From Arachis hypogaea (Eukaryota; Streptophyta; Magnoliopsida; Fabales; Fabaceae), in NCBI RefSeq assembly GCF_003086295.3, contig NC_092044.1, positions 5,544,843-5,608,842 on the forward strand: a stretch of 64,000 bases of DNA. The letters are read 5' to 3'. This document shows, one piece after another, positions 1 to 12,342 of the stretch; the first letter of the stretch is position 1; every line of letters starts with the position of its first letter. The notes under the pieces were generated by a model. The model was given only the letters and a program-made list of their open reading frames with translations, did not search any database and had not been told where the DNA came from. Both the position numbers and the translations under genes were made by a program.

Positions 1-2074
1 TAAATCGGATGATCCGATTTCTGCTTCTCTAGTTAAACAATTCCACATTTAAAAAAAATACCACTACCACTCCAATATTAAAAATAAAAAGTTCACAAAC
101 AGAATGTCGAGTTAACTCTAACTTATTATACTAGACACAAAATTAAATGATATTTTTTATTTTAGCACTTAAATAAAATGAAAACAAAATCGTTTTAAAA
201 AAATGAAAGAAAATAAAACGGTTTATATATCATATAAACTCTTTTTTATCTTTTTATTTTACTTTATTTAAATACAAAAATAAAATAATATTGTTTAGTC
301 TTGTATCTAGAATAATAAGTTAGAACTAATTCAATATTTCGTTTACCGATTCAATATTAAAAAAAAAATCTAAAAACTAATATAATATCCAAAACAAAAT
401 TTTAAAAATCAGTATAATAAATTTTAGATTTAAAAAATTAAAATAATAAAAATCATAAATTTAAGAGAGTACGTTAAAAATTTATTCTTATTTTCTTGCT
501 TCAGTTTAAACTTTTGTCGCTATATAATTCAAAGTCATTTTGTGAGTTATAGGAAAAATATTTATGGACAATTCAAACAACACCGTTCACTTGAAGATAG
601 AAAAAGCTAAGGAGTGAGGGGCTTATCCGAAATTAAAGTGGCAAAATAGGAGACACATGTACATATCTGAACTCGAATAGTCTTTCAAGAGTTTTAGATG
701 AACGGATAGGGGTTCTTTATGAATAATTGTTAATTTTAATTTCTTAGATATTATATTGTTATAAAGTATATATAATGCCTTCTATTTATAATTTTATATT
801 AGAATTATCTTCTATTTATACTATTCTATTCTATAAAGGGAATATAAAAATAGTTTTACGTTTAACTTTTTTTTTAAATATTATTGTTATATATAATTCA
901 GAAAAAATATTATTTTGCTATTTTTATAACTTCAACTCAATACCTTTTAGTTAAGTTATAAGTAATTTCCCATTTCAATTAATTTATTTTTATTATTTTT
1001 ATCTTAACTAAAAAAAATAGATTAATAAGCACATTAACATCTATTAATACACTAATCTACATAATTCACTTTGAACATAAAGCTTTTCCATTGTCTCCAA
1101 TTCAATCTTGGGAGATAGAAAAAAAAATCTCATTAGGAGAGAAGCCACAATCTTTTTAAGGCAGACTAATAAACATTTAAATTGTAATAACTTAAAAAAA
1201 TTCTCAAACTTTTCATTAATAAAAAGAAAAATCAATTTTTATCATGAATAAAGCATTTCTGTTCTAGCTCTAATTAAAGTGTTGAAAATTCCTTACAAGA
1301 TTGTTGATAAATATTTTGGTAAAATAATCTTAAAAAATTCATCATTGACTCACAGATAAATTAAAAAAAGATATCAATATAAATTTAGGACTATAGAATG
1401 TGTGTAATTTAATACTATTTTTATTTTTTTTCTTCTTATTTTATCTTCAACTAAATACATACATCAAAAGAAATTAAAATATACTTTTCTTTTTCTCTTC
1501 TCTCTATTTTCTTCTCATTTTCCCTTATATTAGGTTTAATTAATGTGTTCTATCGTTTTAATATACATATATATTAATGTTACTATTAATAACAATTTTA
1601 AAACTTGTTCTTTTAATAAAATCATCATATCAAATATATAAAAAATAAAATTAAAGTTTATATATTTTTTATAAAACTTTTTCAATTGATAATTCTAACA
1701 TATATACTCTAAAAATATGTATGAGCTAATCTCAATATATTATTATTGCAGAACAATTATTTGTTTTGGTCAATGAGACAAAAATGATGTTCGAATAAAT
1801 ATTATTTCTTAAAATAAGAATTTTCCTATTGGTTAAAAACCACTAAGATACACACGTGACGTCTAACCCTCACCTCAAATCTAAGTTGAGAGAGGCAAGA
1901 GTTTTTTAACCGAGATAAATTAATTTTGAACTTAACATGAGATACTATATGCATCCTGAATAAAATTTAAATTTACCTACATTCTATCTTTTAAGCTTTT
2001 CGATAGAGCATTTTCATTAATATTTTATAGGCCTTATTTTCTAGTTCTCTTCACGTAAAATTGTATATGCATTG
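1..2074. other. AT-rich intergenic region, no gene seen
   Basis: No open frame here shows a recognisable protein or a credible exon pattern; the small frames are low-complexity. The first 20 bases contain a short palindromic motif (aaatcgg...ccgattt). A related motif recurs near 22640-22750, so the window probably opens inside a repeat. Confidence 0.6.
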
Positions 2075-2220
2075 TGGGTGAAAACTCAGGTACAGTCGAT
2101 TTTACGTGAAATTGATAATTGAGAATCGTTAGATGAAAATTTAGTCAAATCAATTAAATCATTTAACGAATTTTAATTATCAACTTCACTTGAAATCGAC
2201 TGCACCTAAGTTTCCACCCA
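2075..2220. mobile_element. Palindromic MITE, about 146 bp
   Basis: The two ends are imperfect inverted repeats of about 48 bases. The left end starts tgggtgaaaactcaggtaca, and the right end is its near reverse complement, finishing tttccaccca. Almost the whole element can fold into one hairpin. I know this sequence type as an abundant legume (Arachis) MITE. Diverged copies lie at about 19351-19450 and 34170-34290. A target-site duplication is not clear. Confidence 0.8.
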
Positions 2221-2870
2221 TGTATGAGTATTACTAATAATGATACTAATGACACTTATGTAAATAACCAATATGAAAATGTTGTTTGAAATTTTCAAGA
2301 GTTTAATTTTTTAAAAGTTTTAATGAAAAAACTTCAAATGTTTCTATCTTAAGTAAATAATAATAATTGTGTAGTAGTTGTAATAACCAAGACTGAAATT
2401 AGTAAAGACATGTACCGTTTTATGAAATTAAACATGATAACATTTTTAATTCTTAAATAAAGATAATCTGACACAATAGAAAAAAAACCTGACTATTGTT
2501 CAAGTAAACAATTAAATATCTATTTACTCTTAATTTGAAATAATAGATAAGATTTATTTAATAATATAATCTACTATATATAAAAGAATTAGTTTAGATT
2601 TACATAAGAGTATATTTATATGAATCATTTGAGTGAGGAAGTAAATATTATTTACTTATTTATGAACATATTTAAGATATATACTTTGTGTTTAAATAGT
2701 GTGGCTTTATATTAATACTAAGAAGTAAGAACTTTTAAATTTCAAAAAATTTTAATTATTCTATATATATACAAGGGAATTTTAATTTTCCTCTTTCACT
2801 TTCTCTTTCTCTTCATATCCCTACAAATTAAGTTCTTCCAAAATATTTTGTAAAATTTAATTTTGATATA

Positions 2871-3000
2871 TTTGTAAACAATGGACTATATCTCAAATTC
2901 ACTATACATGAATAAACTTAATTAATTTAAAATTTGAATTTTAAAACTAAAATTAATTTTTTAATCTATTATTTAGGTTATTCAAAAAAAATATTGTTCC
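2871..3000 (+). repeat. Interspersed AT-rich repeat, copy 1
   Basis: This segment runs from gtaaacaatg to attgttcc. It matches a second copy at about 39226-39370, inside intron 1 of the phospholipase D gene, in the same order: the taaacttaattaatttaaaa block, then ctattatttaggtt. Two diverged copies in one window indicate a dispersed element, probably a small non-autonomous DNA transposon. The class is not certain. Confidence 0.6.
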
Positions 3001-3147
3001 ATTATATTTTCTCTATATTTGTAAATCAATTTTATACTAACATTAAATTACATAATACTATATATGAAAAAATAACTACCATCAATAATGTAAAAAAAAA
3101 TGTGATTATGATTTTATAAAATATTTTATATTATCAACGAGAAAGTA

Positions 3148-3470
3148 TAGGGAGCCAATGGTCTAAACGTATAATGTGCACAATGGAGGTTTAGAAAGTA
3201 TTAGAGATATGACCATTAGTGTTATATTGTCCTATCAGGTTAGACTTTTGGGATGAGTGAGTTCATGACATGGTATTAGAGTTCTAGATCTAAAAGGTTA
3301 AGAGTTCAATTCTTAGTGAACTCCAAAATCAACTTAAGTTTTTGGGATGTATTTATTATCCCTAGTATCCGGATGGTTATTCTGGATAGTATGAGTGATG
3401 TTCATTTTATTTATGGACCAAAGATTTAGATAATTGTACATATTGTACGCTTAGGTCATTGACTCCTTAG
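3148..3470 (+). repeat. Dispersed repeat with inverted ends and a tRNA-Met primer-like motif, copy 1
   Basis: The left end (agggagccaatggtctaaac) and the right end (3433-3469, reading gcttaggtcattgactcctt) are inverted repeats of about 37 bases. Inside, after ttttgggatgagtgagttcatgaca, comes tggtattagag. That resembles the initiator-tRNA primer-binding site of LTR retrotransposons (tggtatcagagc) and is followed by a tRNA B-box-like gagttcaattc. Other copies are at 28661-28872 and, inverted, at 37670-37865. It could be a MITE, a tRNA-related SINE or a terminal-repeat retrotransposon relic; the sequence does not decide. Confidence 0.65.
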
Positions 3471-4080
3471 CAGCACCCATTATCAATATATTAAAATTAA
3501 ACTTTATTTTATAAACAAAAGTAATCTAGGTAGGTCATTCAAATAAATTATTCTAAAAGTATAAACATAAAATGCTATATACATACAGAAAAACAACTAT
3601 TAAATCAGTTATATTTATAATATTTAACTCATTTTAAATATATATTTTATATAAATAATTAATTTTGTAATTAATTTTTAATATACATGTAACGTGATTG
3701 AATAAACATAATTACTTATCATAATAAAATTCATAAAAACTTAATTGCACCATTTAAATTCTTACATTTAATTTTTTTTTCAAAAATTTAAAATATTTTA
3801 TGCACTCTAAATTTATAATACGACACAATTTTGGTTTTGACTATTATAAATTAAACTTAATTCTAATACACTACCATAATAATAAAGTTTACATAATTAT
3901 TATCATATTTATAAATAATTATTTAAATGTATGAGTAGGTTAACAACTAAATAAAGTCAAATTTATTAAAAATGAATTATTTTTGTAAAATTTATAAGTG
4001 CAAGAAAATGATTTTCTTAGAAATGATAAATTTGAGTTATAATAGAAACTACGATTCCTAATGGTATCTCTGGTCTGTAA
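3471..4080. other. AT-rich spacer upstream of the kinase gene
   Basis: No coding frame or recognisable repeat was found. The spacer ends where composition changes to pyrimidine-rich DNA, the presumed promoter and leader of the downstream gene. Confidence 0.5.
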
Positions 4081-4274
4081 CTTCCATTGGTCACTCACAA
4101 GTCACAACAAAGCTTCTGAGTTCTGATCGTAACACATCTTTTCCTTCTTCCCCAGAAACAAACAAATAAAATAAAATCCATTCATTTTCACTCAACCAAC
4201 ACTCCTTTTCCTTTTTCTCTTTCTGGGTTTTCTCTATCTCTACTAAAGTTTTCAACTTTGCTCCATTTCTTGGT

Positions 4275-4317
<43 letters not shown>

Positions 4318-5782
4318 CTCTATTGTTCCCTTTGGACATCTCACTCCATTCTCCATTTTTCTATTTTGAAGACCCCATTTTGTGTTTTTCATTGTTAAGG
4401 TTGGCTCATGTTTCTTTTTGCTGGAAATTTGGCACAAAAAGATATAAAATTAAAGATTCTGATGATAATAATTATTGTAAGGAAAAAATTAAGCATTTTG
4501 AGTTTTATAAAACTGTCTATCTAACTTCAATTATTCTCCTTTGTTGTTTTTTCTCTGGATGTTCGTTTGTCAACTCTACCAAAGGATTGATTGAAAATCA
4601 ATAAAATATAAATAAATATATATAATAATAAAGAGAAAAGAAAAGAAGGTTTGGACTTTGGATCTTGTTTTGGCCTTTCATTCTTGTTTCTGTTTTGTTT
4701 TGTTTTTCTTTCTTGTTTTCTAGTCTCCAATGATGTTCTTTTTTCGTTGATTTTTATTTTTAACCTTCAAAGCCAACAAAATGGCGGTTTCAACTTTCAA
4801 GTGATTAGTGGAACCATATTTTATGTTTCTCTTTTTTGTTTCTGTATGTGGCACATTTTCTTTGTGCATTTTTTCTACAGTTTGCTTGTTTGTTTGTTTT
4901 CTTTTTTTTCTTTCAGTTTTCTGATCTATATCCATGTTGAATCTTGTGATTATGCAGGGTTGAAACGTTGGGTTGTGAAGAAGGAACAGTGCATTGAATC
5001 ACATATATCTGAAAGGGGTTGATATATGATTGGATTGGTTTCTGTTGAAAAAGGAAGGAACACTATTTCTGTTGAGGAATCTTTTGGCATTTTCGATAAT
5101 AGAGCCAACTAGTTGGATCCAAAATCACTCAGAAACCCTCCCCTTTACCTTTTTTTTTTCCTGTTTTCTTCATCTTTCTTTTCAACTATTTTTTTCCTTT
5201 TTTTGACTTTGGTGGGGGTGGTTTTGAAGGCTCATTCATAAAAAAGCAAAAGAAGAACGGCTAGGGAAGGGTCCTTCCTCTTTTGCCTTTTAAAAAATTC
5301 TTACTTATACACATAGCACAGTAAGTGTTTGTGTAAATGTGTGTGTGAATGAGCAGTAGTTACTTTGAATCTTCTTGAATTTCAGAAACACACTGAAATG
5401 GAGCACATTGCATTTTGAGCCACAAAATATCAAAAAACAAGGAGGGGGTATCTGATTCTGATTCCTCACGGATTTTTGGTACTTTGCTTTGGGGGAATGT
5501 ACCTGCAGAATCATCATTCTCATATATAGGTGACAAGAAAGGAAACAACAAGATTCTGTGAACGTTGCAAGAGGGTCTTTTTTATCTTTTCTTGTTGCTT
5601 GTTTGAATTTGGTTAAAAGGGCCTTTGTCCATGGCTACGGAATGTGCAATCATGTTTTGGTGATAATTGTTCTAGTGGGGAAAAGGCTAAATTATGATGT
5701 TGAAGGTTTTGCTGTGTGTTTCTGAGATTTGAGAGTAAAATCTTTTGAGCAAGGTAGTATCTACTCTCTATTGTTGGTGGTG
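4081..5782 (+). promoter_or_regulatory. Presumed promoter and spliced 5' leader of the kinase gene
   Basis: The region is T- and C-rich with long pyrimidine runs. It includes a (TC)n tract at 4279-4313, typical of plant 5' UTRs. It has no good coding exon, but contains plausible splice acceptors such as gattatgcag near 4957. This suggests one or more leader introns before the kinase start codon at 5783. The transcription start cannot be fixed from sequence alone. The short frames on both strands here are low-complexity shadows. Confidence 0.45.
4279..4313 (+). repeat. (TC)n microsatellite
   Basis: About 17 uninterrupted TC units sit in the presumed leader of the kinase gene. GAGA/CT tracts are common in plant core promoters and leaders and are prone to length variation. 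Confidence 0.95.
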
Positions 5783-8700
5783 ATGAGTCGAGAGCAACAG
5801 AAGGGGATAGGGAAGCAAGTCAAAGGCTCCGATGGCGCTGAGAAGGTTATCGTTGCCGTTAAGGCGTCGAAAGAAATTCCGAGGACTGCACTTGTTTGGT
5901 CCCTCACTCATGTTGTTCAACCTGGAGATTGCATCACCCTGCTAGTGGTTGTGCCTTCTCAAAGTTCAGGTGATGATGTCTCTTTTCCCCTGCATTTCAT
6001 TCATTTTTATGCTTCTTTTTTCTCACAAGATAGTGTTTTGCTTCTCCAATTTGACAAATGGTGAATTACTTAATTTGTCACCAATGGTGTTTGCTTCTGG
6101 TTTTGCAATCTTAAACTATGTCTTGGCAGAGTGGCAGTGCATTTTTTTTTCTTTTTTGTTAGGAACCCTTTACTTTGCTATTTTGTGTAATTGACTGTTA
6201 CTTTACACAAATGTAGGCAGAAGATTATGGGGTTTTCCTAGATTTGCTGGTGATTGTGCCAGTATCAGTAAAAAGTATCCTCCAGGAACAGTTTCAGAGC
6301 AGAAGCATGATATCACTGATTCTTGTTCTCAAATGATCCTTCAGCTCCATGACGTGTATGATCCGAATAAGGTTGGTATATATCCTACTTTCTATTTTTT
6401 TTTTCCCCTGAAAAGCTCATGCAAATTGATTCAGAATGTTGAAGATTATATTCTATGAACCCCCTTCTTCAACAGATAAATGTCAGGATTAAAATTGTTT
6501 CTGGATCTCCTTGTGGAGCAGTGGCCGCAGAAGCCAAGAAAGCGCAAGCCAATTGGGTTGTATTAGACAAGTAATAGTCTCTCACTCTCACTTACCTTAT
6601 TTCCTCACTAAAAGCATGCTATTGTAATTGCAATAAGCTGATTGGTTTTCCTATTTTCATTTCTAGTGTGTTTTGTTGTCTTTTGTGAAGAAAAATGTGA
6701 AAATAAAATCCTTAAAACACCAACTAGACTCTTTCTGGTTTACTGTTCTCTGTTCATGTGGGATTATAGTTAAGTTGTTGCTTTTGGTGTTTTTCTTTGC
6801 AGACAGCTCAAACATGAAGAAAAGCGATGCATGGAAGAGCTACAGTGTAATATTGTGGTCATGAAGCGTTCCCAACCAAAAGTACTCCGCTTGAATTTGA
6901 TTGGATCGCAAAAGGAAGCTGATGAATCACGTCCATTGCCTTCTGAGCATGATGAGCTGGCTGGAAATCAAACCAAAAAGAATACTGATTCACTAAATTC
7001 CATTAAGGGGCCTTCTGTAACTCCAACTAGCAGCCCGGAGCAAGGGACTCCATTTACTGCAACGGAAGCTGGAACTTCATCAGTTTCAAGCTCTGATCCA
7101 GGAACTTCACCATTCTTTATCTCAGAGACAAATGGTGAGTTGAAGAAAGAGGAGACTATCAAAGAAAATCAAGAACTTGATGATTCAGACACAGAAAGTG
7201 AAAGTTTGTCCACATCTTCGGCAAGCTTGAGATTCCAGCCATGGATCACAGAATTACTTTTACATCAACAATCATCTCAACGAAACGAAGAAAGGCCAGA
7301 AATTTCTCAAGATATGCCTCAAACATCTACAACTAGAGCCTTGCTAGAAAAGTTCTCAAGGCTCGATCGAGGAGCTGGAATTGAAATATCAAATTATAGA
7401 AATGAGTCAGATTTTAGTGGAAATCTCAGAGAGGCAATATCATTATCTAGAAATACTCCGCCTGGTCCACCTCCATTATGTTCGATATGTCAACACAAGG
7501 CACCTGTTTTCGGAAAACCTCCAAGATGGTTCAGCTATGCCGAGTTAGAACTTGCCACTGGTGGATTTTCTGAGGCCAACTTCCTGGCTGAGGGGGGATT
7601 TGGATCCGTTCACAGAGGGGTTCTACCGGATGGACAAGTCGTTGCTGTCAAGCAACATAAATTGGCTAGTTCTCAGGGTGACCTTGAGTTTTGCTCAGAG
7701 GTAGAAGTCCTGAGTTGTGCTCAGCACCGAAATGTTGTTATGCTGATTGGATTCTGCATAGAGGATAAGAGAAGGCTACTAGTTTACGAGTACATATGCA
7801 ATGGATCATTGGATTCACATTTATATGGTGATTTCTCTTACTCTCTTGCATCCAAACTTCTGTGCTTACAGATTTTTTTTTCAATTGCACTAGACTATAA
7901 TATCAGACTTATGTTTGCTACTTTGATTTATTAATCTGATGCCAACTAAAAGCAGGTGGTGAAGTAGGGTTGTTCTAGTCTTTTAAAGGCTACATTGGTG
8001 CAGAGTATATTAATGTGGCAATGTTTTTCATTTTGAATACAGTGATTGAAACAAGACATATTTTACTGACATGATTGTAAATTAGTCTAATATTTCAAAC
8101 TATTTCAGGGAGACAGCGAGAACCATTAGAATGGGCTGCACGGCAAAAAATTGCCATTGGAGCTGCTCGTGGGTTACGATATCTTCATGAAGAGTGCAGA
8201 GTGGGATGCATTATCCACCGTGACATGCGGCCTAACAACATTCTCATAACTCATGATTTTGAACCACTGGTATGGTAGTGCTTGCTTATTGTACAATGCA
8301 TTCTTGTAGGTTTGTAGTTTACACTATAAAAGGCACCTTTACCTCACTTTTGAATATCCACCCATCTACATTTTTAAATTTACTTACCATTGGACGTAAA
8401 GGACAGAGAATTTTCTGAGTGTTGTATAGATTACAATCTAAACTCTGGTGTATGCTGAATTTGAGTTGGATTACATACATGCCTAATTTTTCTAACAGCA
8501 TTATATTGTAATTGCAAGGTTGGTGATTTTGGATTGGCGAGGTGGCAACCTGATGGAGACACGGGTGTGGAAACCCGAGTAATTGGAACATTCGGGTATG
8601 TATTTGTGTTTTTCCTGAATGGTTTTCATAATCAAAACTTGTCTGAGAAATATGAACTCACAATTAAGATATGCTGTTTCTGTGTAGGTATTTGGCTCCT

Positions 8701-9664
8701 GAATATGCTCAAAGCGGCCAAATAACTGAAAAAGCTGATGTTTATTCATTCGGGGTGGTATTGGTGGAGCTTGTTACAGGGAGAAAAGCTGTGGATCTCA
8801 CGCGGCCTAAGGGACAGCAGTGTCTTACTGAGTGGGTAAGTTATAAAGTTTTAATGGAATTTTCATGGATAAACTTTTACTCGAACCATTCTGTGAAAAT
8901 TTTCACCCTTTATTTTATCCCCAACCAAACATTGCCTAAGAGTTAAAGTATGGCTATGTCTATAATTAACAATCAGAAGTCCTATATAATCCCCTTTTAT
9001 GTTCCTGGTTGTTCATGCCAAGTGTTGTCGAAATTTGAGTAAATGTTTTATTTATCAGGCACGACCTCTGTTGGAAGAATATGCCATTGAGGAACTGATT
9101 GATCCAAGGCTGGGGAACCAATACTTAGAAAATGAGGTCTATTGCATGTTGCATGCTGCATCATTATGCATACGGCGAGATCCTCATTCTAGACCACGCA
9201 TGTCACAGGTAAAGCAAGTTCTTGAACTGATTTTTTGTTGGAAAAAATTGCTTTGAAGAATTCTCAATCACATATTTATTATAATTTGATCAAACTCTGT
9301 TTTAAGTTAAAATCAATAGGAAAAGCTAATGCTGCATGTTTAGATCATGTTTTTTGAATTTGACCATGTTCCCTGCCTAACTGTTTTTAAAATTATTTCT
9401 GCTTATTTATTCAAGGTTCTTCGTATACTGGACGGCGACATGGTCATGGACACAAGTTACATTTCAACTCCAAGTTATGATGTGGGAAACCGGAGTGGCC
9501 GACTCTGGTCGGAGCCGCTGCAGAGGCAGCACCATTACAGCGGTCCTCTGTTAGAAGAGTCACTTGAATCATTCAGTGGGAAGCTATCTCTTGACAAATA
9601 CAGGCCTGCATATTGGGATAGGGACAACAAAGCAAGAAGGACTTCATGTGAAGATAACATTTAA
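5783..9664 (+). CDS. USP-like domain plus receptor-like cytoplasmic protein kinase (PERK-related)
   Basis: Nine exons join in frame: 5783-5969, 6217-6371, 6476-6570, 6803-7827, 8109-8269, 8519-8595, 8688-8835, 9059-9208 and 9416-9664. All introns are GT-AG, giving 748 residues. Residues 20-165 resemble a universal-stress/adenine-nucleotide hydrolase fold ([20 protein letters not shown]). A Ser/Thr-rich linker follows, then [18 protein letters not shown] and a kinase domain. The ATP lysine is in VAVK (429). The glycine loop reads LAEGGFGSV (407-415), with Ala replacing the first Gly. The catalytic loop is HRDMRPNN (524-531), with Arg for the usual Lys, and DFG is intact at 544-546. There is no signal peptide or membrane segment, so it is probably cytoplasmic. 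This matches the family often named 'inactive protein kinase SELMODRAFT_444075-like', although the key Lys and Asp residues are present. The start at MSREQQKG was chosen over an upstream in-frame Met at 5729 because the family begins close to it. The C-terminal tail ends SCEDNI. Confidence 0.93.
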
Positions 9665-12342
9665 AAAGGGGTTGATACTTGATCAAAATTGAAAATTGCT
9701 TTTTTCTTGTTATGCTAAATATGTTTATTTTCCCTCCTATTTTGTAGTTTTGCATCTTTCTATCTATCTTTCTGCAGTGAGATCTAATTTTGCATCTGTG
9801 TATAATAGCAGGGTGAAAGTAGGATAGGTAAAAAAATATAGAAGCTTTTGAAATTCTTCAGGGAAAATCATGTACACACTATTGTGCCTAAAAGGGCCTC
9901 TTTGACTTGAGAGAGTTTGTGGGGTCTTGAAATGAAATGAAATGGAGTAGCTTCTTCTAAGTTCAAAGATTGTTGGTTTAATTATCCCTTTTCACTTTCC
10001 ATGTGTGTGTCCATGCACATGCATATGCGTTGAGAAGCAAACAAACATGGTTTGATGGTTGTCATCTGAAGTTCTGAACCAACTTGGACAGTGACACAGA
10101 CAAATCAGAGTTAGCCTTTTGCATCTATGAAGGGTACTAAAATCACAGGGTAATTAATAATGACACTTCACCTTTTTGAGTTTGGATGATATAAGAAACG
10201 TTTTATTTATGAAAACGTACACTAAACTCTAATATATGTAAGTCTCATGACTCATGACACAATATCTTCATATTTTATAAAATATAGCACTAATCTCAAT
10301 ATCTTAAAATTAAAAAAGAGGTAAGTATAGACATGACAAAACAAAAGGAAAAAATGCTGAATATATAGTAGCAGTTAATGAGACTGATAGAGTTTATCCA
10401 TTTTAAAAATCTTAAAATTTTGAAGCAATTAATAAAACCAAAAAATCTTGGTTGGCTGATGTTGACAATGTTCTATGCTTTTTTGAATTCTTGACTTCTA
10501 GGAATCATGTGAAGCAAAATTCATTGGTTGGCTGATGATGACAATCCTGAGAGGGTTCAGACAACATAAATTCATGAGACATGTCAAAGTGTGATGTCAC
10601 TTGCCTATGATTTGGCAAATTATAAACAAAATGACTCCATACCTTATCTCAAGGCCAACCCTGTCTAATTCTTGTCCATATATCATTACTTCTTATAGAT
10701 CAACATCAACACAAATATTGCAGTGCAGAATACACAGGTCCTGATTCCTAATTTCCTACCCTAATTATTGTGTTATTTTCCATTTTACACAAATTTATTG
10801 TTTTAAGGGTGCTAATCCCTTCTTTCCCATGTCACTTCCTAATTCCATGGTTACTTAACAAAGCTTAACTAAGACAATATATTCTTAAAGTTATTAATAT
10901 GTTAAATAATATTGAAAGAACAAAATGAACTTGCATAATGCATGCAATGTTCTTAAGATTAAAAAAAAAAAAAAAACCTTGATGGCAACTCCTCTGAAAG
11001 TTGATTTTAGAGCATACCTATGGTGAAGACAATGCTTGCTTATTCTGACTAACTTGCTGAGTTTTGTGCTAACTGCTAAGCATTATGATATTGCAAAAAT
11101 TTGGGAGCATATACACATGCACCTCATTATTATGGACTACAACTATTGGTGGATGAGATAGGTGTTGAGGTTTCTAAGATTTAAGCTTTTGTCCTTTTCT
11201 TTATGTTGTACCCAAAAAGCAAAAGAAAACTCATTTTTCCACTGCATTAACACTTGCTGCTTTTCTAGATTAAGCTCACCAGAATAAGTAAAGGATATCA
11301 AATCGATGAAAAGAAAATGTACTGCATCCTTAAAAGTAAATTGCTACTATTCTCCATGAATTACTTAGCGGTTGGAATTTCTAGAGTTTAAAGCTAATGC
11401 TAAATAGTAAACAATAGCAATAATGGCTAATAGATATACCAAAGTCATTTTCCAGAGCGTTATAAATGTTTGGGCAGTTGGAGAAAGATTAGACATAGAA
11501 GAACAGGCCTTTGAAACCGACCCAGTAAATTGAATGCACTTCAATCATTACACTTCTAGTACTATAATGTTCACAAACCCACCAGAAAAAGTTACCATCA
11601 TGAGTGTATGTTATACTAGTTGTATTTACATGAAAATATGGAAAATTGCAATAATGTAATGTCTTTTTCACATGAAAACTATTCAGAGTTGCATGACACT
11701 ACTATATTTGGTTACTGAGTAATAATTATATACACCACTTTTTTATACATTTTTTCATACACATTTTACTTTTGATATTAAAAATAATTGATAGAAGATA
11801 TAAAGTGTGTCTTTTATACCATGAAAATGTAAAAATATAAAGAAAAAACAGTACGAACATAATTCTATTAGTAATCTAGCTTCTTATCTAGTTATCTTAT
11901 TTGCATGTTCTTAGGTCATCAGAACGTACATAATATCTGTATTGCTCAACAATATTCCATTTACCATTACAAATCAAGCTTTATAGATCAAGGACATGTT
12001 TAGTCCATAACTCAGTAATAAATTTAGCTAAAATGAAGGATAAAAACAAAATGAGGGAATATCTTTTTTTATATTAGTGAAAGGAATATACTACAAAATG
12101 AAGATGTTTTCTAACGTTGGTAAACATTCCCAATATTTCCAATACGTTGCAACTATGCTAGAGAAAACACAATGTTGGCCTTTATATCAAACAACAAAAT
12201 TATCTGGAAATTGGCTTGCTTCCATTTCTTCTAATGCTTCCTCATTTTAGACCTTGCGTATCTACAAGAAAATATTTAGGGACATAAGACATCCAATCCT
12301 AGCTAGAGTATCTAAAATTAATAGAAACCATTAGGTTAGAAG
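9665..12342. other. Kinase 3' UTR, then intergenic DNA and the 3' UTR of the RRM gene
   Basis: The two flanking genes converge here. The first few hundred bases are probably the kinase 3' UTR, and the last 150 or so the 3' UTR of the - strand RRM gene. Between them no coding exon is visible. A direct repeat, ttggttggctgatg-tgacaat, occurs at about 10449 and 10524. An A-run lies at 10961-10976. Confidence 0.55.

Noticed and set aside
3240..3320. tRNA gene at the tggtattagag / gagttcaattc motifs
   Set aside because: No cloverleaf can be drawn and the spacing is wrong. The motif is part of a dispersed repeat.
4091..4437. Frames of Glu-Arg repeats on the minus strand
   Set aside because: They are translations of the (TC)n tract in the kinase leader, with no other protein-like features.
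4323..5022. Phe/Leu-rich frames on + that look membrane-like
   Set aside because: They are T-rich 5' leader DNA. There is no conserved motif, and splicing into the kinase coding exon does not need them.
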